Source: Streptomyces sp. CB01373
Lineage (GTDB): Bacteria > Actinomycetota > Actinomycetes > Streptomycetales > Streptomycetaceae
Length of the DNA: 64,000 nucleotides
Direction: 5' to 3'
NCBI RefSeq assembly: GCF_002803075.1
Contig: NZ_NNBK01000003.1
Location: forward strand, 372,001 to 436,000
Positions 43,918 through 52,717 of the stretch are shown here, piece by piece (positions within the stretch are counted from its first letter, which is position 1; the number at the start of each line of letters is the position of its first letter). A model generated the notes under the pieces. The model did not search any database. It was not told the origin of the DNA and saw only the letters and a program-made list of their open reading frames with translations. Both the position numbers and the translations under genes were made by a program.

Positions 43918-44544
43918 TCAGACGGGATCCGCGTCCGCGACGCGGTCGGCCGATGGCGGGAAGGGAGCGGCGTCCGGCGGGTTCAGCAGATGGGCGACGT
44001 CGCGGGCGGCGGCGGTGACCTGCTCGTCGGTCGCGTCCAGTCCCTGGGCCGCGAAGAAGGCGAGGTTGACGCTGAACAGGGCCATGCGGATGCGCAGCGC
44101 CTCCTCCACGGAGGCGTCCGGGCCGGTGAGGGCTTCGAAGAGGGCGGTGAGCCGCTCGAAGACGTTCTCCCGGCCGGGATGCAGTTCCTTGACGACGTGC
44201 TGGTTGGCGAAGGCGAACCGGATGGCCTGCAGGCCCTGCTGGGAGATCAGGTCGATCATCCGGTCGATGACCTGCGCGCGCAGTCGTGGGCCGGGAGGCT
44301 GCGTGCGGGCCCATTCGACCAGGTCGTCGAGGGCCGCCAGATGTTCGGTGAACAGCGAGCGGACGATGTCTTCCTTGCCGTCGAAGTGGTAGTACAGCGC
44401 TGCCTTGGTGATGCCCAGGCGCTCGGCGATCTCCCTCAGGGAGGTGGCGTCGTAGCTCTGGGCGGCGAACAGTTCCAGGGCCACCTTGCGGATCTCGGCC
44501 TTGGTGTCGCTGCCTCGCCGGTGTCCCGCGCCCGCCATCTCCAT
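43918..44544 (-). CDS. TetR-family repressor of the DHA2 exporter
   Basis: A 208-residue repressor. The HTH (about 14-60) is typical: IRKVALELFAAQSYDATSLREIAERLGITKAALYYHFDGKEDI. The rest is a helical ligand domain. It is divergent from a 14-helix drug exporter, with a 39-base inverted-repeat operator between the genes. It therefore probably represses the exporter and itself and is released by a toxic compound. The ATG at 44544 or 44538 could be used; AAGAAGG lies just upstream. Confidence 0.9.
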   Translation of the reverse strand: MEMAGAGHRRGSDTKAEIRKVALELFAAQSYDATSLREIAERLGITKAALYYHFDGKEDIVRSLFTEHLAALDDLVEWARTQPPGPRLRAQVIDRMIDLISQQGLQAIRFAFANQHVVKELHPGRENVFERLTALFEALTGPDASVEEALRIRMALFSVNLAFFAAQGLDATDEQVTAAARDVAHLLNPPDAAPFPPSADRVADADPV

Positions 44545-44606
44545 CCGCCTTCTTCCTGCTGTGCCGCGCCCGACCGATCGCCGTCGCCCGGGATCTCGCT
44601 TGCCAG

Positions 44607-44645
44607 CTTACCGTCCGGCAAGTAATTTACTTAACGGCCGGTAGG
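44607..44645. promoter_or_regulatory. TetR operator, 39-bp inverted repeat
   Basis: The element runs from CTTACCGTCCGGCAAGTAA through a central T (44626) to TTACTTAACGGCCGGTAGG. The inner AAGTAA-T-TTACTT is a perfect palindrome. The outer arms (CTTACCG and CGGTAGG) match with few differences. It could bind two repressor dimers, and its position covers both divergent promoters. Confidence 0.75.
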
Positions 44646-44817
44646 TGACCCTTCGTCGGTCGACGCTGTCGCACACCTCCGCTCCTCGGCCCTCATCGGG
44701 CCACCACCCGGAGCGAGGTTCTCCCCGTTCACCGTCCGTCTTCGCGGGCGCTGGGGGCGGTGTGCCACGTGCGGCCCGCCACCTGCCAGAACTCCAGCTT
44801 TCAAGAAAGGCAGTCCC

Positions 44818-46437
44818 ATGTCGTCGACCGCAGCCCATCCCGACCAGGAGTCACCGCCCCGCTTCACCCACCGCGAGATCATGGTGACGATGAGCGGTCT
44901 GGTCATCGCGCTGCTGCTGGCCATGCTCGACAACATGATCGTGGCTCCCGCCCTGCCGACGATCGTGGGCGACCTGGGCGGGCTCAATCACCTGGCATGG
45001 GTGACCACCGGCTACATCCTGGCCTCCACCGCCGCCACTCCCATATGGGGCAAGCTCGGCGACCTGCTCGGCCGCCGGATCACCTTCCTGTCCTCCATCG
45101 TGATCTTCCTCATCGGCTCGGCGCTGTGCGGCATGTCGCAGAACATGGGGGAGCTGGTCGGCTTCCGTGCGCTCCAGGGCCTGGGCGCGGGCGGCCTGAT
45201 GGTGGGCGTCATGGCGGTGGTGGCCGAGATCGTGCCGCCGCGTGAGCGCGGGAAGTACCAGGGCGTGATGATGGCCGTGATGCCGGTCGCCATGATCGGC
45301 GGTCCGCTGGCCGGCGGTTACATCACCGACCACCTCAGCTGGCGCTGGGCCTTCTACGTCAACCTGCCGCTCGGCGTGGTCGCGCTGCTGGTGTGCTGGT
45401 TCACCCTGGCCAGGCTGCCGCGCGGCACCGGCCGGGTGCGCATCGACTGGACCGGGGCCGCCCTGCTCACCGTCTGGATCACCGCGCTGGTCCTGATCAC
45501 CAGCTGGGGCGGCAACGAGTACGACTGGTCCTCGGCGATGATCATCGGCCTGGCGGTGCTCACCGTGGTGGCCTTCGCCGCCTTCGTGCTCGTCGAACGC
45601 CGTGCCGCTGAGCCGATCATGCCGCTGTCTGTCTTCGGCAACCGCAACTTCTCCCTGGCCGGGGCGCTCAGCTTCATCGTCGGCTTCGCCCTCTTCGGCG
45701 GAGTGACCTTCCTGCCGCAGTTCCAGCAGTTCGTGCAGGGCTCCTCCGCCACCAACAGCGGCCTGCTGCTGATGCCGATGATGCTCTCCTCGATGGTACT
45801 CTCGCTGGCCGGCGGTGCCGTGATCAGCCGCACCGGCCGCTACCGCAGCCTGCCGATCGCCGGCAGTGTCCTGATGGCCGTCGGTCTCGGCCTGTTCGCC
45901 ACCATGGACACCGGCACCTCCCGCACCGTCACCTCGCTGTACATGGTCGTCCTCGGTGCCGGCATGGGCTGCCTGATGCAGACCACCATGCTGATCGCGC
46001 AGAACAACGCCCCGCTGAAGGACATGGGTGCCGCCACCGGCGCCGCCACCTTCCTGCGCAACATGGGCGGCTCCCTGGGTGTCTCGCTGCTGGGCTCGGT
46101 CTACGCCACCACCCTCACCGACTCCGTCGTCTCCCACGGCGGCATGGCGGCGGGCTCCGGTGGCTCGGCCTCGGTGTCGCAGATGACGCCGGAGGTGCTC
46201 AAGAGCCTGCCCGAGGCGGCCCGCCAGGTGTTCCAGCGGGCCGTCACCGACGGTGTCAGCTCCGTCTTCACCTGGGGCGCCGTGGTGGCCTGCGTGGGCC
46301 TGCTGATCGCCCTGTTCATCCGCCACGTACCGCTGCGGGGCTTCGACGCCCCGGCCGGTGGCGACACCGCCGCGAAGCCCGGAGCGACCCTGGACGACCA
46401 GGCGGCGACGGCCGGCGCGGCCCCGGCCGGCGGCTGA
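44818..46437 (+). CDS. DHA2-family MFS multidrug exporter (14 TM)
   Basis: A 539-residue exporter of the EmrB/QacA type. Motif C-like and DHA2 signatures are visible: ALLLAMLDNMIVAPALPTIVGDL (helix 1), WVTTGYILASTAATPIWGKLGDLLGRR (helix 2 and the A motif), and MVGVMAVVAEIVPPRERGKYQG. The long C-terminal tail is Ala/Asp-rich. It should expel toxic compounds by proton antiport. The ATG follows AAAGG. It is likely controlled by the divergent TetR repressor. A strong hairpin terminator lies 34 bases after the stop. Confidence 0.92.
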   Translation: MSSTAAHPDQESPPRFTHREIMVTMSGLVIALLLAMLDNMIVAPALPTIVGDLGGLNHLAWVTTGYILASTAATPIWGKLGDLLGRRITFLSSIVIFLIGSALCGMSQNMGELVGFRALQGLGAGGLMVGVMAVVAEIVPPRERGKYQGVMMAVMPVAMIGGPLAGGYITDHLSWRWAFYVNLPLGVVALLVCWFTLARLPRGTGRVRIDWTGAALLTVWITALVLITSWGGNEYDWSSAMIIGLAVLTVVAFAAFVLVERRAAEPIMPLSVFGNRNFSLAGALSFIVGFALFGGVTFLPQFQQFVQGSSATNSGLLLMPMMLSSMVLSLAGGAVISRTGRYRSLPIAGSVLMAVGLGLFATMDTGTSRTVTSLYMVVLGAGMGCLMQTTMLIAQNNAPLKDMGAATGAATFLRNMGGSLGVSLLGSVYATTLTDSVVSHGGMAAGSGGSASVSQMTPEVLKSLPEAARQVFQRAVTDGVSSVFTWGAVVACVGLLIALFIRHVPLRGFDAPAGGDTAAKPGATLDDQAATAGAAPAGG

Positions 46438-46470
46438 GGGCCCAGCACCGTCGCACGATGACGCACCAGC

Positions 46471-46512
46471 GCGAGAGCCCTGCGGTCCGACAGGAACCGG
46501 CAGGGCTCTCGC
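46471..46512 (+). terminator. Terminator after the exporter gene
   Basis: GCGAGAGCCCTGC and its exact complement GCAGGGCTCTCGC form a 13-bp stem around a 16-base loop. Confidence 0.8.
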
Positions 46513-46646
46513 ACTGCTGCTCGTGCTCGTGCTCGACGGAGGCGGTCGCGGGGGCACGCAAACTCGGAGGCGCCACCGCCCGGTGTCTCGTACGATCGGC
46601 GCGCACCGACCGTCGAGTACCACTGCCGAGTACCACCAAGGATCTT

Positions 46647-47501
46647 GTGAACCACTCCGATCTCCGCGCCAAAGTCCCTTCGCTCGCGGCCGGCATGGCC
46701 GCCGCCGAGCACAGCCCGGACGTCCAGTTGTCCCAGACCCGCCACCGTGCCGCGCTGGTGGCGGGCTGGCGCATCCCTCCCGGCTCGACCGTTCTCGAAC
46801 TGGGCTGCGGGCAGGGAGACATGACCGCCGTGCTCGCCGAGGCGGTCGGACCTGCAGGGCGCGTGGTGGCCGTCGACGTGGCCGAGCCCTCCTACGGGGC
46901 GCCGGTCACGCTCGGGGAATCGGCGGCCCGGCTCACGGCGGGCCCCCTCGGGCCGCGCATCGACTTCCGCTTCGGCACGGACGTTCTCGACCCGTCGGTC
47001 GGCTTCCCCGAGGGCGCCTTCGACCACGTGGTGCTCGCACACTGCTCCTGGTACTTCGCCTCACTCGGGCAACTGCGGGACACCCTGGTCCGGGTGCGTC
47101 CGTGGGCGCGGCGGCTGTGGTTCACCGAGTGGGACATGACGCCGGCCTCCGACGGGCAGCTGGCCCACCTGCTCGCCGTGCTGATCCAGGGCCAGATCGA
47201 GGCCGCGGGCTCGCGCGGCCAGGGCAACGTCCGCACGCCCTTCTCCCGTGAGGCGTTGCTGCGGCTCCTGCCCGAGGCCGGCTGGACGGCCGACGGCAGC
47301 GGTCCTGTCGACACCGGAGAACTTCAGGACGGCGACTGGGAAGTCGCGGCATGCCTCGAACTGGCCGGATCGCAGGAGCGCCTTGCCGTGCTGCCCGAGC
47401 CGGTGCGACAGCTCGTCCTGAGTCAGGCCGACGTCCTCCGGGCCCTGGCGAAGCCGCGCGGCAACCGTGCGCTCGCCGCGTATTCGGTCACCGCGCGCTG
47501 A
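46647..47501 (+). CDS. SAM-dependent class I methyltransferase
   Basis: A 284-residue methyltransferase. SAM-binding motif I is STVLELGCGQGDMTAVLAE (about 47-66), followed by GRVVAVDVAEPSYGAPVT. HVVLAHCSWYFAS carries the motif IV region. The substrate is unknown; the Cys-Ser-Trp-Tyr stretch and the tail are not diagnostic. I chose the GTG at 46647, which follows AAGGA; the frame upstream lies on top of the terminator hairpin. It stands alone. Confidence 0.8.
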   Translation: MNHSDLRAKVPSLAAGMAAAEHSPDVQLSQTRHRAALVAGWRIPPGSTVLELGCGQGDMTAVLAEAVGPAGRVVAVDVAEPSYGAPVTLGESAARLTAGPLGPRIDFRFGTDVLDPSVGFPEGAFDHVVLAHCSWYFASLGQLRDTLVRVRPWARRLWFTEWDMTPASDGQLAHLLAVLIQGQIEAAGSRGQGNVRTPFSREALLRLLPEAGWTADGSGPVDTGELQDGDWEVAACLELAGSQERLAVLPEPVRQLVLSQADVLRALAKPRGNRALAAYSVTAR

Positions 47502-47619
47502 CACACCGCCCCGGCGGCGAGCCGGTCGAACCGAAGCCGATGTCCGACAACGCGCGCGGCTGGGGCCGGTCCGTTCATGTTCGTCGCCTGTTCCTCAACT
47601 CCGTTGCCTGTCAGTCCCG

Positions 47620-47648
47620 TTGACGCCCCCTGTGCTCAGCACTACCGT
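47620..47648 (+). promoter_or_regulatory. Housekeeping-type promoter of the GH2-GH76 operon
   Basis: TTGACG (47620-47625) and TACCGT (47643-47648) are separated by exactly 17 bases, close to the consensus. This is the best-formed promoter I saw in the window. Confidence 0.75.
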
Positions 47649-47649
47649 T

Positions 47650-47663
47650 TGAGAGCGCTCTCA
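47650..47663. promoter_or_regulatory. LacI-family operator
   Basis: TGAGAGCGCTCTCA is a perfect 14-bp palindrome with the central CG step typical of LacI-family sites. It differs from the Streptomyces CebR box (TGGGAGCGCTCCCA) at one base per arm. It starts two bases after the -10, so a bound repressor would cover the transcription start. Confidence 0.8.
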
Positions 47664-47875
47664 CAGCGTGCCCGCCCACGTCCCCCTGCACCGCATCGCA
47701 CCCCATCGCACCGCACCGGGCGGGATTCGGGCTCATGACCCGGACAGGGAAACCCCTCCGGCGAGTCCGGGCCTCCGCCGCCGCGCGGGAGTGGGGCGAC
47801 CTGCCGTTTCTAGTGTCATGTACGGGACAGCGCTGGCGCATCAACCCCCCACAGCACACAACGGGAGTGACAACC

Positions 47876-50245
47876 GTGGCGAGACGCCTGACCCCCTCGA
47901 AATTCCCGTTCCCCCGCCCGCGGCAGGCCCTGCGGCGCCTGGCGGCCTGCGGCGCGGCTCTGGTGGTGGCCGCCGCCGTGCTCGTCGTGGACGGCGCGGC
48001 GCCGAGCCGTGCCGCCACCGCGGCCTGGGCCCCCAAACCCGCGCCGATGACGACGCCCTGGACCAACCAGGTCCCGGTCGACGCCCCGCTGCCGGAATAC
48101 CCCCGGCCGCAGCTCACCCGCCCCGACTGGCTCAACCTCAACGGCATCTGGGACTTTGCGGTCACCTCCCGCGACGCCGGACAGCCCGCCGTCTTCGGTG
48201 AACAGATCCGCGTCCCCTTCGTCCCCGAGTCCGCGCTCTCCGGTATCCAGCGCAAGATCACCCAGAACGACCGGCTCTGGTACCGGCGCACCTTCACCGT
48301 GCCCACGGGCTGGAGCGGCCGCCGCGTCCAGCTCAACTTCGGCGCCTCCGACTGGGAGACCACCGTCCGGGTGAACGGACAGCAGGCCGGAGCCGTCCAC
48401 CGCGGCGGCTACGACGCCTTCAGCTACGACATCACCCCCCTGCTCAACGGCGGCACCAACACGATCGTCGTCTCCGCGTACGACCCGACCGAGACCGGCG
48501 GCCAGGCCATCGGCAAGCAGCGAATCCAGGACGTCACCCCGCACTCCGGGCACAGCATCGTCTACACCGCCTCGTCGGGAATCTGGCAGACCGTCTGGCT
48601 GGAGCCCACCGCGGCGGCCCGTATCACGCGGCTCGACATGGTGCCGCGCCTGGAGGACAACACCCTGCGGGTGACCGTGCGCGCCGCCGGAGCCGACGGG
48701 GCGGGCGTCAAGGTCACCGTCTCCTCCGGCGGAACGCCCGTCGGCAGCGCCACCGGCACGGTCGGCACCGAGTTCGCGGTGCCCGTGTCCGGCGCCCACC
48801 TGTGGACGCCCGAGGACCCCTTCCTCTACGACGTCACCGCCGAGCTGACCGGCGGCGCCGGCGGCGACCGGGTCGGCAGTTACGCCGGTATGCGGTCCAT
48901 CGCCGTCAAGGACGTCGACGGTGTGCGCCGGCCGGTCCTCAACGGCCGGTTCGTCTTCCAGACCGGCACCCTGGACCAGGGCTTCTGGCCGGACGGCATC
49001 CAGACCGCGCCAACGGACGACGCCCTCCGGTTCGACCTCCAGAAACACAAGGACCTCGGCTTCAACATGGTCCGCAAGCACATCAAGGTCGAACCGCAGC
49101 GCTGGTTCTACTGGGCGGACCGGCTCGGGCTGCTGGTGTGGCAGGACATGCCCTCCATGGACAGCTCCAAGAGCCCGGACAGCGCGGCCCGCACCCAGTG
49201 GGAGAACGAGTACCGCGCCATCATCGACCAGCACCGCAGCTCCCCCGCGCTCATCCAGTGGGTGGACCAGAACGAGGGATGGGGCCAGTACGACCAGGCC
49301 CGCGTCGCCGACATGGTCAAGGCCTACGACCCCTCCCGCCTGGTCGACAACATGAGCGGCGTCAACTGCTGCGCGGCCAAGGACGGCGGCAACGGCGACG
49401 TGATCGACAACCACAACTACGTCGGCCCCGGCAACACCCCCGCCGAAACGGTGCGCGCCTCGGTGCTCGGCGAGTACGGCGGCCTCGGCTACCGGGTCTC
49501 CGGCCATGAGTGGTACCCCGGCGGCGGCTGGGGCTACGAGGACCAGCCGAGCCAGGCCGCCCTCAACAACCGGCTGGTCGGGCTGCTGGACGGAATGCGG
49601 GAGAACTCCATGCCCGCGGCCGGGCTGTCGGCGGCCGTCTACACGCAGATCACCGACGTCGAGAACGAGACCAACGGCCTGATGACCTACGACCGGCAGG
49701 TCGTCAAGGTCGACCAGGCCCGCGTCCGTGCCGCCAACCAGGCACTCATCGCGGCCTCCCGCACGGCGGGCCCGCCGGTCGGGCTGCCGGTGGGGCAGTA
49801 CGTGTCGATCCGCGTCACCACCAGCGGCTACACCAACCGCTACGTCCGGCACTACGACGGGCTCGGCTACACGGAGGCCGTGGACGCGGGCAGCGGGACG
49901 GTGCTCAAGCAGGACGCCACCTGGAAGGTGACGCCGGGGCTGGCGAACAGGCTCTGCTACTCCTTCGAGTCCCGCAACTACCCGGGCGAGTACCTGCGCC
50001 ACCGCGACTTCCGCGTCCGGCGCGAGGGCGGCGGCGACACCGTCTACCGGGAGGACGCGACCTGGTGCCCGGTCCGCAGCGGCAGCGGCGTCCGGCTGGC
50101 GGCGTCCAACTTCCCCGGGCAGTACCTGCGGCACATCAGCGCCGAACTGTGGCTGGCCCAGGCCGGCGGTTCGCACGCCTGGGACAACCCGGCCACCTTC
50201 ACCGAGGACACCACCTGGGCGATCGAGGCGCCCTGGGCCCCCTGA
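47876..50245 (+). CDS. Secreted glycoside hydrolase family 2 enzyme with C-terminal AbfB domain
   Basis: A 789-residue secreted enzyme. The signal peptide has a basic start, a hydrophobic core at about 24-38 and a likely cut after SRAATA. The GH2 sugar-binding domain (WYRRTFTVP) and immunoglobulin-like domain precede the TIM barrel, in which Glu467 (DQNEGWG) is the likely acid/base and Glu533 (LGEYGG) the nucleophile. An AbfB/CBM42 beta-trefoil ends the protein (about 640-789), with repeated YVRHYDG, YLRHRDF and YLRHISA. The AbfB domain suggests an arabinose-containing polymer. Substrate specificity within GH2 is not readable. It heads an operon with a GH76 gene 39 bases downstream. Confidence 0.87.
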   Translation: MARRLTPSKFPFPRPRQALRRLAACGAALVVAAAVLVVDGAAPSRAATAAWAPKPAPMTTPWTNQVPVDAPLPEYPRPQLTRPDWLNLNGIWDFAVTSRDAGQPAVFGEQIRVPFVPESALSGIQRKITQNDRLWYRRTFTVPTGWSGRRVQLNFGASDWETTVRVNGQQAGAVHRGGYDAFSYDITPLLNGGTNTIVVSAYDPTETGGQAIGKQRIQDVTPHSGHSIVYTASSGIWQTVWLEPTAAARITRLDMVPRLEDNTLRVTVRAAGADGAGVKVTVSSGGTPVGSATGTVGTEFAVPVSGAHLWTPEDPFLYDVTAELTGGAGGDRVGSYAGMRSIAVKDVDGVRRPVLNGRFVFQTGTLDQGFWPDGIQTAPTDDALRFDLQKHKDLGFNMVRKHIKVEPQRWFYWADRLGLLVWQDMPSMDSSKSPDSAARTQWENEYRAIIDQHRSSPALIQWVDQNEGWGQYDQARVADMVKAYDPSRLVDNMSGVNCCAAKDGGNGDVIDNHNYVGPGNTPAETVRASVLGEYGGLGYRVSGHEWYPGGGWGYEDQPSQAALNNRLVGLLDGMRENSMPAAGLSAAVYTQITDVENETNGLMTYDRQVVKVDQARVRAANQALIAASRTAGPPVGLPVGQYVSIRVTTSGYTNRYVRHYDGLGYTEAVDAGSGTVLKQDATWKVTPGLANRLCYSFESRNYPGEYLRHRDFRVRREGGGDTVYREDATWCPVRSGSGVRLAASNFPGQYLRHISAELWLAQAGGSHAWDNPATFTEDTTWAIEAPWAP

Positions 50246-50284
50246 GTCCGGCCACCGCCCCGACGTGAAGAGGACGGAACCGAC

Positions 50285-52129
50285 ATGTCAGTAAGTCAAC
50301 ACCGCGTACTCTGCGGACTGGTGGCCCTGGTGCTGGCCCTGTCCGGGCTGCTCGCCCTGCCCTGTGAAGCGCGGGCCGCGACGCCGGTGTGCGCGCTGGC
50401 CTGCGACACCCTCGACCCCGCCAAGGCGGCCCAGGAGACCTTCCCGGTCCCCGACCGGAACATCAGCGGCCGGATCCTTCGACTGCATGTCTCCGAGGCC
50501 GACGACATGGCCTGGGCCAGTGTCGACAACGGCGTCACCGGTGACGCGGTCTGGCTGGACCGCTCCTGGGACCGGGGCGCCACCTGGGACGGACTGCTGG
50601 GCAAGGCCGCCATCCCCGGCACCTGGACCGGGACGCGCACCCTCATGTACAACGTCACCGATCCGGTGGGACACAGGCGCGGCTGGGTCCGGGCCTGCGG
50701 CGACGCGAACGCGGTCACCTGCACCGACTGGTTCCGCCCGCAGGTCTGCGACGGCACCTCCTGCGACGGTGCCGACCCGGCCACCGCGGCCGGCGACGAG
50801 CAGCCGGTGCCGGCGACGACCCTGTTCGGGCGCGCCATAAGCCTGCACATGGACCAGCGAGGCGGCATGGCCTGGGGCGTCATCGGCAACGGCGGCGCGG
50901 GCGACGAGATCTGGCTGGACCGCTCCTGGGACGAGGGCGCGACCTGGCCCGAGGGCTCCTCCCTGGGCCGCACCTCGGTGCCGTCCGGGCGGACGGGCAC
51001 CCGGACGGCCATGTTCGCCACCCGCGACCCGCGCGGCCTGCTCTACGGCGGAGCGGTCCGCGCCTGCGGCCGTGAGGCGGCCCACCAGGAGGGCAGCTGC
51101 ACGGCGTGGGCCAGGCCGGTGCCCACCCGGGCCGCCGCGGCGGCCGATGCGCTCATGGCCTCGTACCAGACCAACGAGGGCTGGTGGCGGAGCAGTTGGT
51201 GGAACTCGGCGGTGGCGATCACCGCGCTGGTCGACTTCGCCCAGCACACCGGGCGGCACGACTACGACTGGGCCGTCGCGCGCACCTTCGAACAGAACAA
51301 CGGCGTCTTCCCCGCGGGCGGGCGCAGTTCGGATCCGGTCGAGGGGCACTTCGTCAGCCGGGCGATCGACGACGCGGCGTGGTGGGCGGTGGCCTGGGTG
51401 GCGGCCTACGACCACACCCATCAGCGGCGCTATCTGGACGAGGCGGTCACCATCACGTCCTACGTCCAGCAGTACTGGGACCCGGGCACCTGCGGCGGCG
51501 GTGTCTGGTGGGACCGGGAGCGCACCTACAAGAACGCGGTGACCAACGGGCTGTACCTGTGGCTGACGACGGCACTGCACCAACGGCTCGCCGGTGACAC
51601 GCTGTGGGGCGGCCGGGCGCGTACGGCGGCCGACTGGTACCTGAACAGCGGGCTGATCGACGCCGCCGGCCTGGTCAACGACGGACTGACCTCGGGCTGC
51701 GCCAACAACGGCCAGACCGTATGGAGTTACAACCAGGGACTGGCCATCGGCGCCTTCACCCAGCTCTGGCGCGACACCGGTGAGAGCCGGTACCTGACCA
51801 CCGCCCGGCGCCTCGCCGACGCCGCGCTGTCGGCGCCGGAACTGACCCGCGACGGGGTGCTGACCGAGTCCTGCGACACCGGCACCCGCGCGTGCGACGA
51901 CAACCAGAAGCAGTTCAAGGGCATCTTCGTCCGGCACCTGGCCGACCTCGCGGACGCCACCGGCTCGGCGGCCTACCGGGCGTACATCGCCAAGCAGGCC
52001 GACTCCCTGTGGCGCACCGACCGGGACCCGCTGAACCGGCTCGGCCAGCGCTGGGCGGGCACCGGCCCGAACCAGTCGGACTGGCGCACCCAGGCCAGTG
52101 CCCTGGAGGCGCTCACGGCGGCGCAGTAG
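50285..52129 (+). CDS. Secreted GH76 alpha-mannanase-like protein with duplicated N-terminal module
   Basis: A 614-residue secreted protein. After a signal peptide (cut near ARA-A, residue 31) come two tandem copies of an approximately 115-residue module (about 36-151 and 155-277). Each contains AWxxxxNG, then WLDRSWDxGATW (90-101 and 210-221), then GTRT and RACG. A GH76 (alpha-1,6-mannanase) catalytic domain follows from about 285, with the Asp-Asp pair at 362-363 in RAIDDAAWW. It probably cuts alpha-1,6-mannan of fungi or actinobacteria. I do not recognise the N-terminal module. It is co-transcribed with the GH2 gene; a hairpin terminator follows. Confidence 0.87.
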   Translation: MSVSQHRVLCGLVALVLALSGLLALPCEARAATPVCALACDTLDPAKAAQETFPVPDRNISGRILRLHVSEADDMAWASVDNGVTGDAVWLDRSWDRGATWDGLLGKAAIPGTWTGTRTLMYNVTDPVGHRRGWVRACGDANAVTCTDWFRPQVCDGTSCDGADPATAAGDEQPVPATTLFGRAISLHMDQRGGMAWGVIGNGGAGDEIWLDRSWDEGATWPEGSSLGRTSVPSGRTGTRTAMFATRDPRGLLYGGAVRACGREAAHQEGSCTAWARPVPTRAAAAADALMASYQTNEGWWRSSWWNSAVAITALVDFAQHTGRHDYDWAVARTFEQNNGVFPAGGRSSDPVEGHFVSRAIDDAAWWAVAWVAAYDHTHQRRYLDEAVTITSYVQQYWDPGTCGGGVWWDRERTYKNAVTNGLYLWLTTALHQRLAGDTLWGGRARTAADWYLNSGLIDAAGLVNDGLTSGCANNGQTVWSYNQGLAIGAFTQLWRDTGESRYLTTARRLADAALSAPELTRDGVLTESCDTGTRACDDNQKQFKGIFVRHLADLADATGSAAYRAYIAKQADSLWRTDRDPLNRLGQRWAGTGPNQSDWRTQASALEALTAAQ

Positions 52130-52138
52130 GACCGGCCC

Positions 52139-52171
52139 GGCGCGGTCCGTCCACCCCTGACGGGCCGCGCC
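52139..52171 (+). terminator. Terminator of the GH2-GH76 operon
   Basis: GGCGCGGTCCG pairs with CGGGCCGCGCC (one G-T pair) around an 11-base loop, ten bases after the GH76 stop codon. Confidence 0.7.
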
Positions 52172-52279
52172 GACCGCCGCGTCGCACCGCGGCCTTGTAG
52201 CGTATGCGGGTAACTGCACGGAGTGATCATGGCCGGTGCGTCCGCACGGAGATCTCCGGCCGAAAGAAACGAGGTTGCG

Positions 52280-52651
52280 ATGAGCCTGACGAAGCCCGAG
52301 GTCGACTTCCCCGGAGGCGACGCTCCCGACGACTTGCAGATCAGGGACATCGTCGTCGGGGACGGAGCCGAGGCGAAGGCCGGCGGCATGGTCGAGGTCC
52401 ACTACGTCGGCGTCACCTTCGCGTCCGGAGAAGAGTTCGACGCCTCCTGGAACCGGGGTCAGCCCTTCCGGTTCCCGCTGGGGGGCGGCAGGGTCATCAA
52501 GGGCTGGGACCAGGGTGTCGAGGGGATGCGGGTCGGCGGCCGACGCGAGCTCATCATTCCCCCGCACCTCGCCTACGGCGACCAGTCGCCCAGCCCGCTG
52601 ATCCCGCCGGGTTCGACGCTCATCTTCGTCGTGGACCTGCTCGGCGTCTGA
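52280..52651 (+). CDS. FKBP-type peptidyl-prolyl cis-trans isomerase
   Basis: A 123-residue single-domain FKBP. The active-site residues are in place: VEVHYVGVTFASGEEFDAS, PFRFPLGGGRVIKGWDQGVEGMRVGGRREL, IPPHLAYG and IPPGSTLIFVVDLLGV. It speeds prolyl isomerisation in the cytoplasm; there is no signal peptide. The ATG at 52280 follows GAGG. A TAGCGT -10 hexamer at 52197-52202 gives a leader of about 70 bases. A hairpin terminator shared with the convergent desaturase follows. Confidence 0.93.
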   Translation: MSLTKPEVDFPGGDAPDDLQIRDIVVGDGAEAKAGGMVEVHYVGVTFASGEEFDASWNRGQPFRFPLGGGRVIKGWDQGVEGMRVGGRRELIIPPHLAYGDQSPSPLIPPGSTLIFVVDLLGV

Positions 52652-52662
52652 CGGGACGTCAC

Positions 52663-52703
52663 CGCTGCCCGGCCCCGCGCGTCGAGCGGGGGGCCGGGCA
52701 GCG
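52663..52703. terminator. Bidirectional terminator between FKBP and desaturase genes
   Basis: CGCTGCCCGGCC pairs with GGCCGGGCAGCG and the stem continues (CCGC/GCGG) with a bulge to a seven-base loop. It separates the two convergent genes. Confidence 0.8.
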
Positions 52704-52717
52704 CCGTTCGCCTGCCG

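Larger units (their letters stand above)
47502..47875. other. Promoter region and 5' leader of the GH2-GH76 operon
   Basis: These 374 bases hold the promoter (47620-47648) and LacI-type operator (47650-47663). Between the operator and the GTG at 47876 is a leader of about 210 bases. It contains an open frame starting at 47735 that runs into the GH2 gene but has no signal-peptide or domain character. A GGGAG site precedes the GTG. Confidence 0.5.
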
